Positions 1 to 6,161 of a DNA stretch of 16,789 bases are shown here, piece after piece. The stretch lies in contig DASQNG010000174.1 in NCBI GenBank assembly GCA_035645095.1, positions 1 through 16,789 on the forward strand, in the 5' to 3' direction. A program made the translations under genes and the position numbers. The first letter of the stretch is position 1. Each line of letters starts with the position of its first letter. The notes beneath the pieces are model-generated. The model ran no database searches, had not been told where the DNA came from, and saw only the letters and a program-made list of their open reading frames with translations. Origin of the DNA: Gaiellasilicea sp035645095 (GTDB lineage: Bacteria; Actinomycetota; Thermoleophilia; Gaiellales; Gaiellaceae).

Positions 1-459
1 GACTGGCCCGAAGAACGGGAGCGGCGAGAGCATCAGCGCGGCCGAGGCGCCGTTGATGCACAGGATGTCGTGCGGCGTCACGAGATCCGCCGACAGGACG
101 GTGCAGATCACCTGCACCTCGTTGCGGAAGCCCTTCGGCCACAGCGGCCGGATCGGGCGGTCGATCATGCGGGCCGTGAGCGTGGCGCGCTCGGTGGCCC
201 GCCCCTCGCGCTTGAAGAAGCCGCCGGGGATCTTCCCCGCGGCGTACGCCCGCTCCTCGACGTCGATCGTGAGTGGAAAGAAGTCCGCCCCCTCCCGCGC
301 CTCCGGGCGACCGACTGCCGTCGCGAGCACCATCGTCTCGCCCGACCGCACCACGACCGCGCCGTCCGCCTGCTTGGCGAGCTTGCCGGTCTCGAACGTG
401 ATCTCCTTGCCGCCGATGTCGACGGTCACCGAGGCGTGTCGCCCCGTTGCAATAGCCAT
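1..459 (-). CDS. pnp: Polyribonucleotide nucleotidyltransferase (PNPase), N-terminal part, cut by window edge
   Basis: PNPase is a phosphorolytic 3'-5' exoribonuclease of RNA turnover. The visible 153 codons begin MAIATGRHASVTVDIGGKEI and continue through the first RNase PH-like domain. Typical family blocks are VRSGETMVLATAV, DFFPLTIDVEERAYAAGKIP, GGFFKREGR and MIDRPIRPLWPKGF, which carries the FFxREGR and RPIRPL core motifs. The frame is open to position 1, so the second PH domain, KH and S1 domains lie outside the window. The start is ATG at 459-457, with a strong Shine-Dalgarno GGAGGAG (474-468) 8 nt upstream. It follows rpsO in the same direction after 111 nt, the usual rpsO-pnp pairing. 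The spacer holds a long hairpin and possible SD-sequestering pairings, described separately, so post-transcriptional autocontrol is plausible. The family identity is very secure. Confidence 0.97.
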   Translation of the reverse strand, partial: MAIATGRHASVTVDIGGKEITFETGKLAKQADGAVVVRSGETMVLATAVGRPEAREGADFFPLTIDVEERAYAAGKIPGGFFKREGRATERATLTARMIDRPIRPLWPKGFRNEVQVICTVLSADLVTPHDILCINGASAALMLSPLPFFGPV

Positions 460-467
460 GTCCTCTA

Positions 468-474
468 CTCCTCC
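468..474 (-). promoter_or_regulatory. pnp Shine-Dalgarno, possibly sequestered
   Basis: GGAGGAG lies 8 nt before the pnp ATG. The overlapping GTGGAGG (476-470) is complementary to CCTCCAC at 497-491, and GTGGAG (476-471) to CTCCAC at 489-484. The ribosome-binding site could therefore be masked by either upstream segment. Confidence 0.7.
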
Positions 475-488
475 ACTTTGCCGGTGGA

Positions 489-546
489 GAGTGGAGGCTT
501 GGGCGAGCGCGCCGGGTTGGGAGCGCGCTCGCCGAAGCTTCCACTC
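489..546 (-). promoter_or_regulatory. Long imperfect hairpin in the rpsO-pnp intergenic leader
   Basis: Two 24-nt arms (489-512 and 523-546) flank a 10-nt loop. Pairing is Watson-Crick at 22 of 24 positions: there is one C-C mismatch (501/534) and one A-C mismatch (496/539) in the minus-strand RNA. The inner 11 bp, arms GGCGAGCGCGC and GCGCGCTCGCC, are perfect. There is no T-tract on either side, so it does not look like an intrinsic terminator. Its size and place match the RNase III-processed stem upstream of pnp in E. coli, but an equivalent function here is inference. Confidence 0.8.
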
Positions 547-562
547 CCCGGATTGGGAGTCT

Positions 563-584
563 GCCTTCGGCTAGCGCCGAAGGC
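563..584 (-). promoter_or_regulatory. Hairpin enclosing the rpsO stop codon
   Basis: GCCTTCGG (563-570) and CCGAAGGC (577-584) form a perfect 8-bp stem. The 6-nt loop holds the rpsO TAG stop. No T-run follows on the minus strand, so it is more likely a stability or processing element than a terminator. A second small stem, ACTCCC/GGGAGT (543-548 and 555-560), lies next to it and competes with the base of the long hairpin. Confidence 0.6.
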
Positions 585-840
585 CGAGCTCCTTGATGAG
601 GGCGCGATAGCCCTCGAGGTCGTTCTTCTGCAGGTACGTCAGGAAGCGGCGCCGCCGGCCGACGAGCTTCAGGAGCCCGCGGCGCGAGTAGTGGTCCTTC
701 GGGTGCGTCCGGAGATGCTGGGTGAGGTCGTTGATGCGCCTCGTCAGCATCGCGATCTGCACCTCGGGCGAACCGGTGTCCGCGTCCGTGCGGCCGTGCT
801 TCCCGATCAGTTCCTGCTTGACATCCTTGGTGAGGGCCAT
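571..840 (-). CDS. rpsO: 30S ribosomal protein S15 (uS15)
   Basis: This 89-residue protein has the normal length for S15, a primary 16S rRNA binder in the small-subunit platform. The family core is intact: HGRTDADTGSPEVQIAMLT (residues 15-33), LTQHLRTHPKDHYSRRGLL (39-57), the basic VGRRRRFLTYL (60-70) and the end ALIKELGLRR. The ATG at 840-838 is preceded by AAGGAGG (851-845) with a short 4-nt gap. It is divergent from the serine hydrolase gene and is followed by pnp. It is normally found directly after ribF, but here about 6.3 kb of other genes intervene. A candidate -10 (TACCCT, 927-922) would give a leader of roughly 75 nt. S15 represses its own translation in several bacteria, but no S15-binding fold is recognised here. 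Confidence 0.98.
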   Translation of the reverse strand: MALTKDVKQELIGKHGRTDADTGSPEVQIAMLTRRINDLTQHLRTHPKDHYSRRGLLKLVGRRRRFLTYLQKNDLEGYRALIKELGLRR

Positions 841-920
841 CCCGCCTCCTTGTCGTGACTGCGCCGGAGTCCCCGCTCGCCGTGAAGGAAGGCACGCGCG
901 GCCGAGAGCTCGGACGCGAC

Positions 921-927
921 TAGGGTA
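921..927. promoter_or_regulatory. Overlapping divergent -10 elements for rpsO (-) and the serine hydrolase (+)
   Basis: The near-palindrome CTAGGGTAG (920-928) contains TAGGGT on the plus strand (921-926) and TACCCT on the minus strand (927-922). Both fit the actinobacterial TANNNT -10. The plus element sits 8 nt before the GTG at 935, suggesting a leaderless hydrolase mRNA. The minus element would start the rpsO leader. No clear -35 is visible on either side. The inverted repeat CCGAG-AG-CTCGG (902-913) just upstream could be an operator. Confidence 0.5.
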
Positions 928-934
928 GCGAACC

Positions 935-2194
935 GTGGCTCCGGCGGCTCTCGGCAGCGACTTCGCCGCGGTGTGCGGGCAGGCGCTCGCCGCGGCCGAC
1001 GTCCCCGGAGCCGCGGTCGGCGTGCTGCACCGGGGCGGGCAGTGGACGGGCGGCTTCGGCGTCACCGAGCGCGGCGGCGGCATCCCGGTCCGCCCGGAGA
1101 CGACGTTCCGGGTGGCGTCGGTGTCGAAGCCCTTCACCGCGACGCTCGCGCTCTCGCTGGCCGGCTCCCGTGTCCTCGACTTCGCGGAGGTGGTGCCGGC
1201 GCCCGCGCCCGGAGTGACGGTGCGGCACCTCCTCGCGCACCTCTGCGGCTTCGAGAGCGAGTGCGGCGACCTGGCTCGCTTCGGCGAGGGCGACGACGCG
1301 CTCGCGCGGCTCGCGGCAGAGCTGCAGCGCCAGCGGCAGCGGCAGCTCGTGGCGCCCGGCGAGCTGTGGTCGTACTGCAACGCCGGCTACTGGCTCCTCG
1401 CGCACATCCTCGAGGAGCGGAGCGGGACGAGCTACGAGAGCGCGCTCGCGGAGCGCGTGCTGCGCCCGCTCGGCCTGCGCGCGACGACGTTCGGCGAGCC
1501 GGACACCGCCGGCCACGACCCGCACCCGCAGCGCCCGTACTATCCGCGCGCCCGTCGCCCTTCCGGCGGCCTGACCTCGAACGTCTCCGACCTGCTCGCG
1601 TTCGCGCGCTTCCACTTGGAAGCGTCAGCGACGGCTGCGCTGCGTGCGCCGGCGGCGGTGACACCCGGTGGGTCGTACGGCTACGGCCTGATGCTCGAGC
1701 CGGTCGGCAAGCTCCGGCTCTGGGGGCACGTGGGCAGCTGGGGCGGCTACGAGTCGCGGCTCTTCTTCGAGCCGGAGCACGCGTTTGCGTTCGTCGCGCT
1801 CGCGAACTCGGGCGCCGCCGGCGCTGTGCTCCGCGACCTCCAGGACGCCGCGGTCGAGCGGGTGCTCGGCGTCCGGCGCGTGCCGGCGGAGACGGTGCCC
1901 GTCCCGGCGGAGCGGCTCGCGCTCCTCGCCGGCCGCTACGTGGGCGCCGAGGCCGAGGTCGCCTTCTCCGTCGAGTCGGGCGGCCTGCGAGTCGACGCGA
2001 CCGCGATCGCTCCCGACGGGACGCGGACGCGGCAGGAGCCCACCCACGCGCGCCCCCTCGGCGAGCGGCTGTTCGAGATCGTCGGGGGCGACAGGCGCGG
2101 GAGCCGCTTCGACTTCCATCCGGCCGCCGGGGACCCGCGGTTCGTGCGCTTCGGAAGCCGTCTCGCGTCCCGGCGGGAGGGGGCGCAGCTGTAG
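935..2194 (+). CDS. Class C beta-lactamase-like serine hydrolase
   Basis: This 419-residue protein belongs to the beta-lactamase/penicillin-binding-protein-like serine hydrolases (esterases, D-aminopeptidases, amide hydrolases). The three active-site motifs are present in order: SVSK at 62-65 (nucleophile Ser62, Lys65), YCN at 147-149, and HVG at 265-267 in place of the KTG box. The stretch LLAHLCGF (99-106) and SNVSDLLAFARFHL (215-228) are also typical. Residues from about 325 to the end form a separate beta-rich C-terminal region. There is no signal peptide, so it is probably cytosolic and unlikely to act on the cell wall. The GTG at 935 is preceded by TAGGGT rather than a good Shine-Dalgarno. 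It lies 10 bp before the GGT-like gene in the same direction. A hexamer repeat CAGCGN (1325-1348) encodes QRQRQRQ ahead of the YCN motif. The substrate cannot be told from sequence. Confidence 0.85.
   Translation: MAPAALGSDFAAVCGQALAAADVPGAAVGVLHRGGQWTGGFGVTERGGGIPVRPETTFRVASVSKPFTATLALSLAGSRVLDFAEVVPAPAPGVTVRHLLAHLCGFESECGDLARFGEGDDALARLAAELQRQRQRQLVAPGELWSYCNAGYWLLAHILEERSGTSYESALAERVLRPLGLRATTFGEPDTAGHDPHPQRPYYPRARRPSGGLTSNVSDLLAFARFHLEASATAALRAPAAVTPGGSYGYGLMLEPVGKLRLWGHVGSWGGYESRLFFEPEHAFAFVALANSGAAGAVLRDLQDAAVERVLGVRRVPAETVPVPAERLALLAGRYVGAEAEVAFSVESGGLRVDATAIAPDGTRTRQEPTHARPLGERLFEIVGGDRRGSRFDFHPAAGDPRFVRFGSRLASRREGAQL
1325..1348 (+). repeat. CAGCGN hexanucleotide repeat inside the hydrolase gene
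   Basis: CAGCGC-CAGCGG-CAGCGG-CAG runs in frame and encodes QRQRQRQ at residues 131-137. It is a short tandem repeat that could vary in copy number without changing frame. Confidence 0.6.
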
Positions 2195-2197
2195 CCT
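2192..2197 (+). promoter_or_regulatory. Candidate -10 (TAGCCT) for the GGT-like gene, overlapping the hydrolase stop codon
   Basis: TAGCCT fits TANNNT and uses the hydrolase TAG stop as its first three bases. It lies 7 nt before the GTG at 2205. No Shine-Dalgarno is present before that GTG, so a leaderless transcript from this point is possible, in addition to read-through from the hydrolase. Confidence 0.4.
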
Positions 2198-2204
2198 CCG
2201 CCGC

Positions 2205-3563
2205 GTGCACGCCGCCGTCGCCGCCGGCCATCCCGCCACGGTCGAGGCCGGGATCGAGATCCTCGGGGACGGCGGCACGGCTGCGGATGCCGCCGTCGCC
2301 GCGTGCCTCGCGTCGTGCGTGGCCGAGACCGTGATGACCGGCCTCCTCGGCGGGGCACACGCGATCCACTGGGACGGGCAGGAGGCACGCAACCTCGACG
2401 GCTTCGTCGACGTCCCGAGCGGCAGCGGTGCGGAGCTCGTCGAGCTCCAGGTGCCGTTCGGCGAGGAGCTCGTGCACTACGCGGTCGGTCCGGGGTCGTG
2501 TGCTGTGCCGGGGCTGCCGGGCGCGCTCGACGCGCTCTGGCGGGCGCACGGCCGGCTGCCGTGGCCGCGCCTCGTCGAGCCGGCGCTGCGGCTCGCGCGG
2601 AGCGGCGTGCCGCTCCCGCCGGCGCACGCCTCGTGCCTCGCCATGCTGGCGCCGGTCTTCACGCTGCAGGAGACCGGGCGGCGGATCTACGCGCCGCAGG
2701 GGGAGCCGCTCGGCGCCGGCGACCTGCTCGAGCAGCCGGGGCTCGCGGTCGCGCTCGAGGCGCTCGCGGCGGAGGGCGCGGCGAGCGTCTACCGCGGCGC
2801 GATCGCCGACGTGCTCCTCGCGGAGGAGGGGTGCGCCGTCACCGCAGCCGACCTGGCGGGCTACGAGGCGCGCTGGACGCAGCCGGTCGCGGTCGACCAC
2901 GGGGGCGCGCGCGTGCTCACGCGCGGCGGGTTCAGCGGCGTCCCGGAGACGCTGGGCCGACTGCCGCGCCTCCGCGACCTGAGCGCCGCGGACCGGGTGC
3001 TCGCCCTCCTGGGAGCGCTGCGGGGCCCGGCCGCCGGCGGCCACACGACGAACGTGTCCGTGGTCGACCGCGACGGCTGCGCCTGTGTCCTCACGTCGAG
3101 CCTCGGCCTCGGCACCGGCGACTTCCTGCCCGGGCTCGACCTCCACCTGAACAGCATGCTCGGCGAGGTCGACCTGCTCCTGGCGCCGCTCGTCCCCGGA
3201 CGCCGGATGGAGAGCCTGATGGCGCCGAGCCTCGCGGTCGACGACGACGGGCTCGCGCTCGCGATCGGCGCCGCGGGCGGGACGCGCCTGCGCACGGCGC
3301 TCGTGGGCGTCGCCGCGGCGATCCTCGACGAGGGGGTCGATCCCGTCGCCGCGGTCGAGCGGCCCCGCGCGCACCCCTTTGGCGAGGTCGTGCACGCAGA
3401 GCCGGGGGTCGACGAGGACGCGCTGGCCCGGCTCGAGGCGGCGGGCCGCACGGTGCGCCGCTGGGGCGCGCGACACCACTACTTCGGCGGCGTCAGCCTC
3501 GTCGGCCGCGGCGGCGCGGCCGGCGACCCGCGGCGCAGCGGGCACGCCGCCTCCCCTGTGTGA
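2205..3563 (+). CDS. Gamma-glutamyltransferase-like Ntn hydrolase (compact, atypical substrate pocket)
   Basis: The 452-residue protein matches the GGT fold along its length. It begins AAGHPATVEAGIEILGDGGT (6-25), followed by AADAAVAA. The self-cleavage site GGHTTNVSVVD places the nucleophile at Thr281, giving subunits of about 280 and 172 residues. Further family blocks are GTGDFLPG (303-310), GRRMESLMAPSLA (332-344) and AIGAAGGTRLRTAL (353-366). It is clearly shorter than usual GGTs (about 540-580 residues) and has no signal peptide. Several residues that hold the gamma-glutamyl group in E. coli GGT appear replaced: the Arg114 region reads LDGFVDVP, Asp433 falls in NSMLGE, and Ser463 aligns to Leu338. 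The Gly-Gly pair (358-359) is kept. It may therefore act on other amides or acylated compounds. The GTG start fits the domain beginning and no upstream start exists in frame. It ends convergent with the ABC permease, 29 bp away. Confidence 0.85.
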   Translation: MHAAVAAGHPATVEAGIEILGDGGTAADAAVAACLASCVAETVMTGLLGGAHAIHWDGQEARNLDGFVDVPSGSGAELVELQVPFGEELVHYAVGPGSCAVPGLPGALDALWRAHGRLPWPRLVEPALRLARSGVPLPPAHASCLAMLAPVFTLQETGRRIYAPQGEPLGAGDLLEQPGLAVALEALAAEGAASVYRGAIADVLLAEEGCAVTAADLAGYEARWTQPVAVDHGGARVLTRGGFSGVPETLGRLPRLRDLSAADRVLALLGALRGPAAGGHTTNVSVVDRDGCACVLTSSLGLGTGDFLPGLDLHLNSMLGEVDLLLAPLVPGRRMESLMAPSLAVDDDGLALAIGAAGGTRLRTALVGVAAAILDEGVDPVAAVERPRAHPFGEVVHAEPGVDEDALARLEAAGRTVRRWGARHHYFGGVSLVGRGGAAGDPRRSGHAASPV

Positions 3564-3592
3564 GAGCGGCGAGCTCGTGGCCTTGCCTCGCG

Positions 3593-4384
3593 CTACGTCA
3601 GGAGCAGCTTCTCGATGCGTCGCGCGGCGAGCCACGTTCCCGCGATCCCGAGGACGCTCAGGTACGCCACGTCGGCGAGCTGCGCAGCGCCGACGGCGCC
3701 CGTCGTCAGCCCGCGCACGAGCGATACCGCGTGGTAGAGCGGCGTCGCCTGCACCACGACCTGCAGCCAGTCCGGGTACACGGCGAGTGGGAAGAACGTC
3801 GCGGAGAAGAGGAACATCGGCAGCATCACGAGGTTGAGCGCGTCGAAGTCCTGCCAGCTCCGCATGTACGTGACGACGGCGATGCCGGCGCCGGCGAACG
3901 CGAAGCCGACGAAGAGCGTCGCCGGCAGCGCGAGCAGCGCCCACCAGGACTCGACGAGCCCGAGTGCGGCCATCACGGCGAAGAACCCGATCGCGTAGAC
4001 GAGGCCGCGGAAGAGCGCCCACGCCGTCTCCCCCACCGCGACGTCCTTCGGGCCGAGCGGCGTCGCGAGGACGGCGTCGTAGAGCTTCTGATAACGGAGC
4101 TTCCAGAAGATGTTCGTCGCGTCGTAGAAGGCGCCGTTCATCGCGGAGGCGGCCAGGAGGCCTGGCGCGACGAAGGCGGCGTAGGAGACGGCCACGCCGC
4201 CTTCGACCACGTCGCCGACGTACGCGCCGAGGCCGTAGCCGAGCGAGAGCAGGTAGAAGAGCGGCTCGAAGAAACCGGACAGGATCACGATCCACATCCG
4301 GCGGTAGCTCATGACGTTGCGCTCGAAGAGGAGCGCCCCGCGGGCGCCGGGGCGTTCGAGCGCGCGCAGGACGTACGACGTCAT
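3593..4384 (-). CDS. ABC-2 type export permease (NodJ-like), second subunit
   Basis: This 263-residue membrane protein has about six hydrophobic segments, near residues 31-54, 67-86, 118-142, 147-173, 184-203 and 236-254. It shows the ABC-2 permease signature MFLFSATFFPLAVYPDWLQ (190-208) followed by ATPLYHAVSLVRGL (213-226). The shared block FVAPGLLAASAM (71-82) also occurs in the neighbouring permease. The two permeases are paralogues, so a heterodimeric pore served by the one upstream ATPase is likely. The ATG at 4384-4382 overlaps the TGA of the upstream permease by 4 bp (ATGA), implying translational coupling. The encoded exporter resembles NodIJ/DrrAB-type systems for lipids, drugs or oligosaccharides. 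The cargo is unknown. It is the last gene of the unit, with only 29 bp to the convergent GGT-like gene and no terminator visible there. Confidence 0.88.
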   Translation of the reverse strand: MTSYVLRALERPGARGALLFERNVMSYRRMWIVILSGFFEPLFYLLSLGYGLGAYVGDVVEGGVAVSYAAFVAPGLLAASAMNGAFYDATNIFWKLRYQKLYDAVLATPLGPKDVAVGETAWALFRGLVYAIGFFAVMAALGLVESWWALLALPATLFVGFAFAGAGIAVVTYMRSWQDFDALNLVMLPMFLFSATFFPLAVYPDWLQVVVQATPLYHAVSLVRGLTTGAVGAAQLADVAYLSVLGIAGTWLAARRIEKLLLT

Positions 4385-5157
4385 CCGGAGAGCCTCCGCC
4401 CGTAGCGCCAGCGGGCGAGCGCAAGCCCGGCCGCGGTCCACAGGAGCAGGTAGCCGACGTGCCCGAGCGCCGGCAGCGCCTCCACGTCGCCGAGCGTCAG
4501 CCGCCGGCAGAGTGCGACGCCATGCCAGATCGGCGTCGCCCGCGCCGCCCATTCGGCGAGCGCCGGGAGCCGCTCGACCGGGAAGAACGTCCCGGAGAAG
4601 AGGAACATCGGCATGATCCCGAAGCGGAACATGGTCGGGAACGCCGCTCCCATCTCGACGCTGACCCCGAGCGCCATCACCGGGCCGGCGAACGCGGCGC
4701 CGACCAGCACCGCGACCGGGATCGCGAGCAGGCCGAGCGGCGAGTGCACGGCACCGAAGGCGGCGAGCACCGCGAGGTATCCCGCGCTCGCGACGAGCAC
4801 CCGCGTCGCGACGAAGAGCTGGTGGCCGAGCAGCACGTCCCGCACGCCGAGCGGCGTCGCGAGCATCGCGTGGTACGTGCGGTTCCACCGCACCGCGCCG
4901 AGCACGGGGAAGCTCGACTCGGCGGCGGCCGTCTGCATCGCCGCCGCGGCGAGGAGCCCCGGCGCGACGAAGTCGAGGTAGCGGACGCCCTCGGGCGCGT
5001 TCGGCGACGCGTCGACGAGGGTGCCGAGCCCGATCCCCATCGCGGCGAGGAAGAGGATCGGGTTGAGCAGGCTCGTCCCGATCGTGCCCCGCCAGACGCG
5101 GCGGTACTGTGCGAGCCAGTGCTCGTAGGCGCGGACCGGGCCGACGAGCGCGTGCAT
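4381..5157 (-). CDS. ABC-2 type export permease (NodJ-like), first subunit
   Basis: This 258-residue protein has about six membrane segments, near residues 25-48, 62-80, 112-135, 140-166, 178-195 and 231-249. The ABC-2 motif MPMFLFSGTFFPVERLPAL (182-200) is followed by ATPIWHGVALCRRLTLG (207-223). It shares FVAPGLLAA, ATPLGVRDV and the FLFSxTFFP region with the downstream permease, so the pair arose by duplication. The ATG at 5157-5155 overlaps the stop of the ATPase gene by one base (TGATG), and its own TGA overlaps the next ATG by 4 bp. The short N-terminus before the first membrane segment (AYEHWLAQYRRVWRGTI) is positively charged and expected to be cytoplasmic. It probably forms a membrane exporter with its neighbours. 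Confidence 0.88.
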   Translation of the reverse strand: MHALVGPVRAYEHWLAQYRRVWRGTIGTSLLNPILFLAAMGIGLGTLVDASPNAPEGVRYLDFVAPGLLAAAAMQTAAAESSFPVLGAVRWNRTYHAMLATPLGVRDVLLGHQLFVATRVLVASAGYLAVLAAFGAVHSPLGLLAIPVAVLVGAAFAGPVMALGVSVEMGAAFPTMFRFGIMPMFLFSGTFFPVERLPALAEWAARATPIWHGVALCRRLTLGDVEALPALGHVGYLLLWTAAGLALARWRYGRRLSG

Positions 5158-6083
5158 CAGTCGACGAGCGTGCGGCCCGTCAGGTGCAGGAAGACGTCCT
5201 CGAGCGTGCTGCGGCGAATCAGCGTCGAGTGCGGCGGCAGCGTCCGCTCCGCCAGCCGCGCCGCCGTCGCGTCGCCGTCGACGCTGTAGAGGAGCACGCG
5301 GTCGGGCAACTCCTCGACGCGCTCCGCGAGCCCCTCCAGGCTGCCGTTCTCGGGCCGGTCACGCTCGAAGCGCACCTCGACGACCTCCCGCGTCGCGTAG
5401 CGCGTGATCAGCTGCCACGGCGACCCCTCCGCGACGATCTTCCCGTGATCCATCACGACGAGCCGGTCGCAGAGCTGCTCCGCCTCGTCCATGTAGTGCG
5501 TCGTCAGGACGAGCGTGACCCCGCGCTGCTTGAGGCGGAAGAGGCGGTCCCAGACGACGTGGCGTGCCTGCGGGTCGAGCCCGGTCGTGGGCTCGTCGAG
5601 CAGCAGCAGCTCCGGCTCGTTCACGAGCGAGCGCGCGATCGTGAGCCGGCGCTTCATCCCGCCCGACAGCGGCTCGACCCGGTCGCCGGCGCGATCGGTG
5701 AGCTGCACGAACTCGAGCAGCTCGTCGATCCGCGGCCGCAGCTCGCGGCGCGTCAGGCCGAAGTAGCGGCCGTAGATGAGGACGTTCTCGCGCACGGTCA
5801 GCTCGTTGTCGAGCGAGTCGAGCTGCGGGACGACGCCGAGCCGCGCCCTGATGGCCGCACCGTCGCGGGTCGGATCGAGGCCGAGCACGCGCAGCGTTCC
5901 CTCCGTCACCGGTGAGACGCAGCCGACCATCCGCATCGTCGAGCTCTTCCCCGCGCCGTTCGGGCCGAGGAAGCCGAACGCCTCGCCCGGCGCCACATCG
6001 AGGTCGATCGCGTCGACGGCGACGAAGTCGTCGAAGCGCTTCACGAGCCCGCGTGCATGGATCATCGGGGCGCCGCCGCTCAC
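5157..6083 (-). CDS. ABC exporter ATPase (NodI/DrrA-like)
   Basis: This 308-residue nucleotide-binding subunit has all ATPase motifs: Walker A GPNGAGKSS (40-48), Q-loop Gln87, signature LSGGMKRR (139-146), Walker B LLLLDEP (159-165, catalytic Glu164), D-loop and H-loop His196. The stretch VVPQLDSLDNELTVRENV (84-101) is typical of the NodI/daunorubicin-resistance group. A C-terminal domain of about 90 residues follows the ATPase core and ends RRSTLEDVFLHLTGR, as in this family. It would energise the two permeases encoded immediately downstream. The GTG at 6083-6081 is chosen because TAGGTT lies 7 nt upstream, consistent with a leaderless start. The AGGAG present there is only one base from the GTG. 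An internal ATG at codon 7 (6065-6063) is a possible alternative. Transported substrate unknown. Confidence 0.93.
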   Translation of the reverse strand: MSGGAPMIHARGLVKRFDDFVAVDAIDLDVAPGEAFGFLGPNGAGKSSTMRMVGCVSPVTEGTLRVLGLDPTRDGAAIRARLGVVPQLDSLDNELTVRENVLIYGRYFGLTRRELRPRIDELLEFVQLTDRAGDRVEPLSGGMKRRLTIARSLVNEPELLLLDEPTTGLDPQARHVVWDRLFRLKQRGVTLVLTTHYMDEAEQLCDRLVVMDHGKIVAEGSPWQLITRYATREVVEVRFERDRPENGSLEGLAERVEELPDRVLLYSVDGDATAARLAERTLPPHSTLIRRSTLEDVFLHLTGRTLVD

Positions 6084-6090
6084 GCTCCTG

Positions 6091-6096
6091 AACCTA
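6091..6096 (-). promoter_or_regulatory. Candidate -10 (TAGGTT) of the ABC exporter operon
   Basis: TAGGTT on the minus strand (6096-6091) fits TANNNT and lies 7 nt before the GTG start. This suggests a leaderless first gene. No recognisable -35 is seen. Confidence 0.5.
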
Positions 6097-6103
6097 CCTG
6101 CGC

Positions 6104-6134
6104 CGCAGGCGCCGCTTCCGGGGCGCAGGCGCCG
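6104..6134. repeat. 11-bp direct repeat upstream of the ABC operon
   Basis: CGCAGGCGCCG occurs at 6104-6114 and again at 6124-6134, exactly 20 bp apart, and each copy contains the palindrome GGCGCC. Relative to the proposed transcription start at 6083, the copies sit near -21 to -31 and -41 to -51. That is where a regulator of the exporter could bind. Function is inferred from position only. Confidence 0.45.
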
Positions 6135-6161
6135 AGCTCGTCCGGCACCCGACGCGGCCGC

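Noticed and set aside
3564..3592. A terminator between the convergent GGT-like and permease genes
   Set aside because: Only 29 bp, with no stem plus T-tract on either strand.
1134..4424. A 1096-codon minus-strand open frame spanning the hydrolase, GGT-like gene and a permease
   Set aside because: It is antisense or out of frame to three recognisable proteins, and its composition is Arg/Ala/Pro-rich without motifs.
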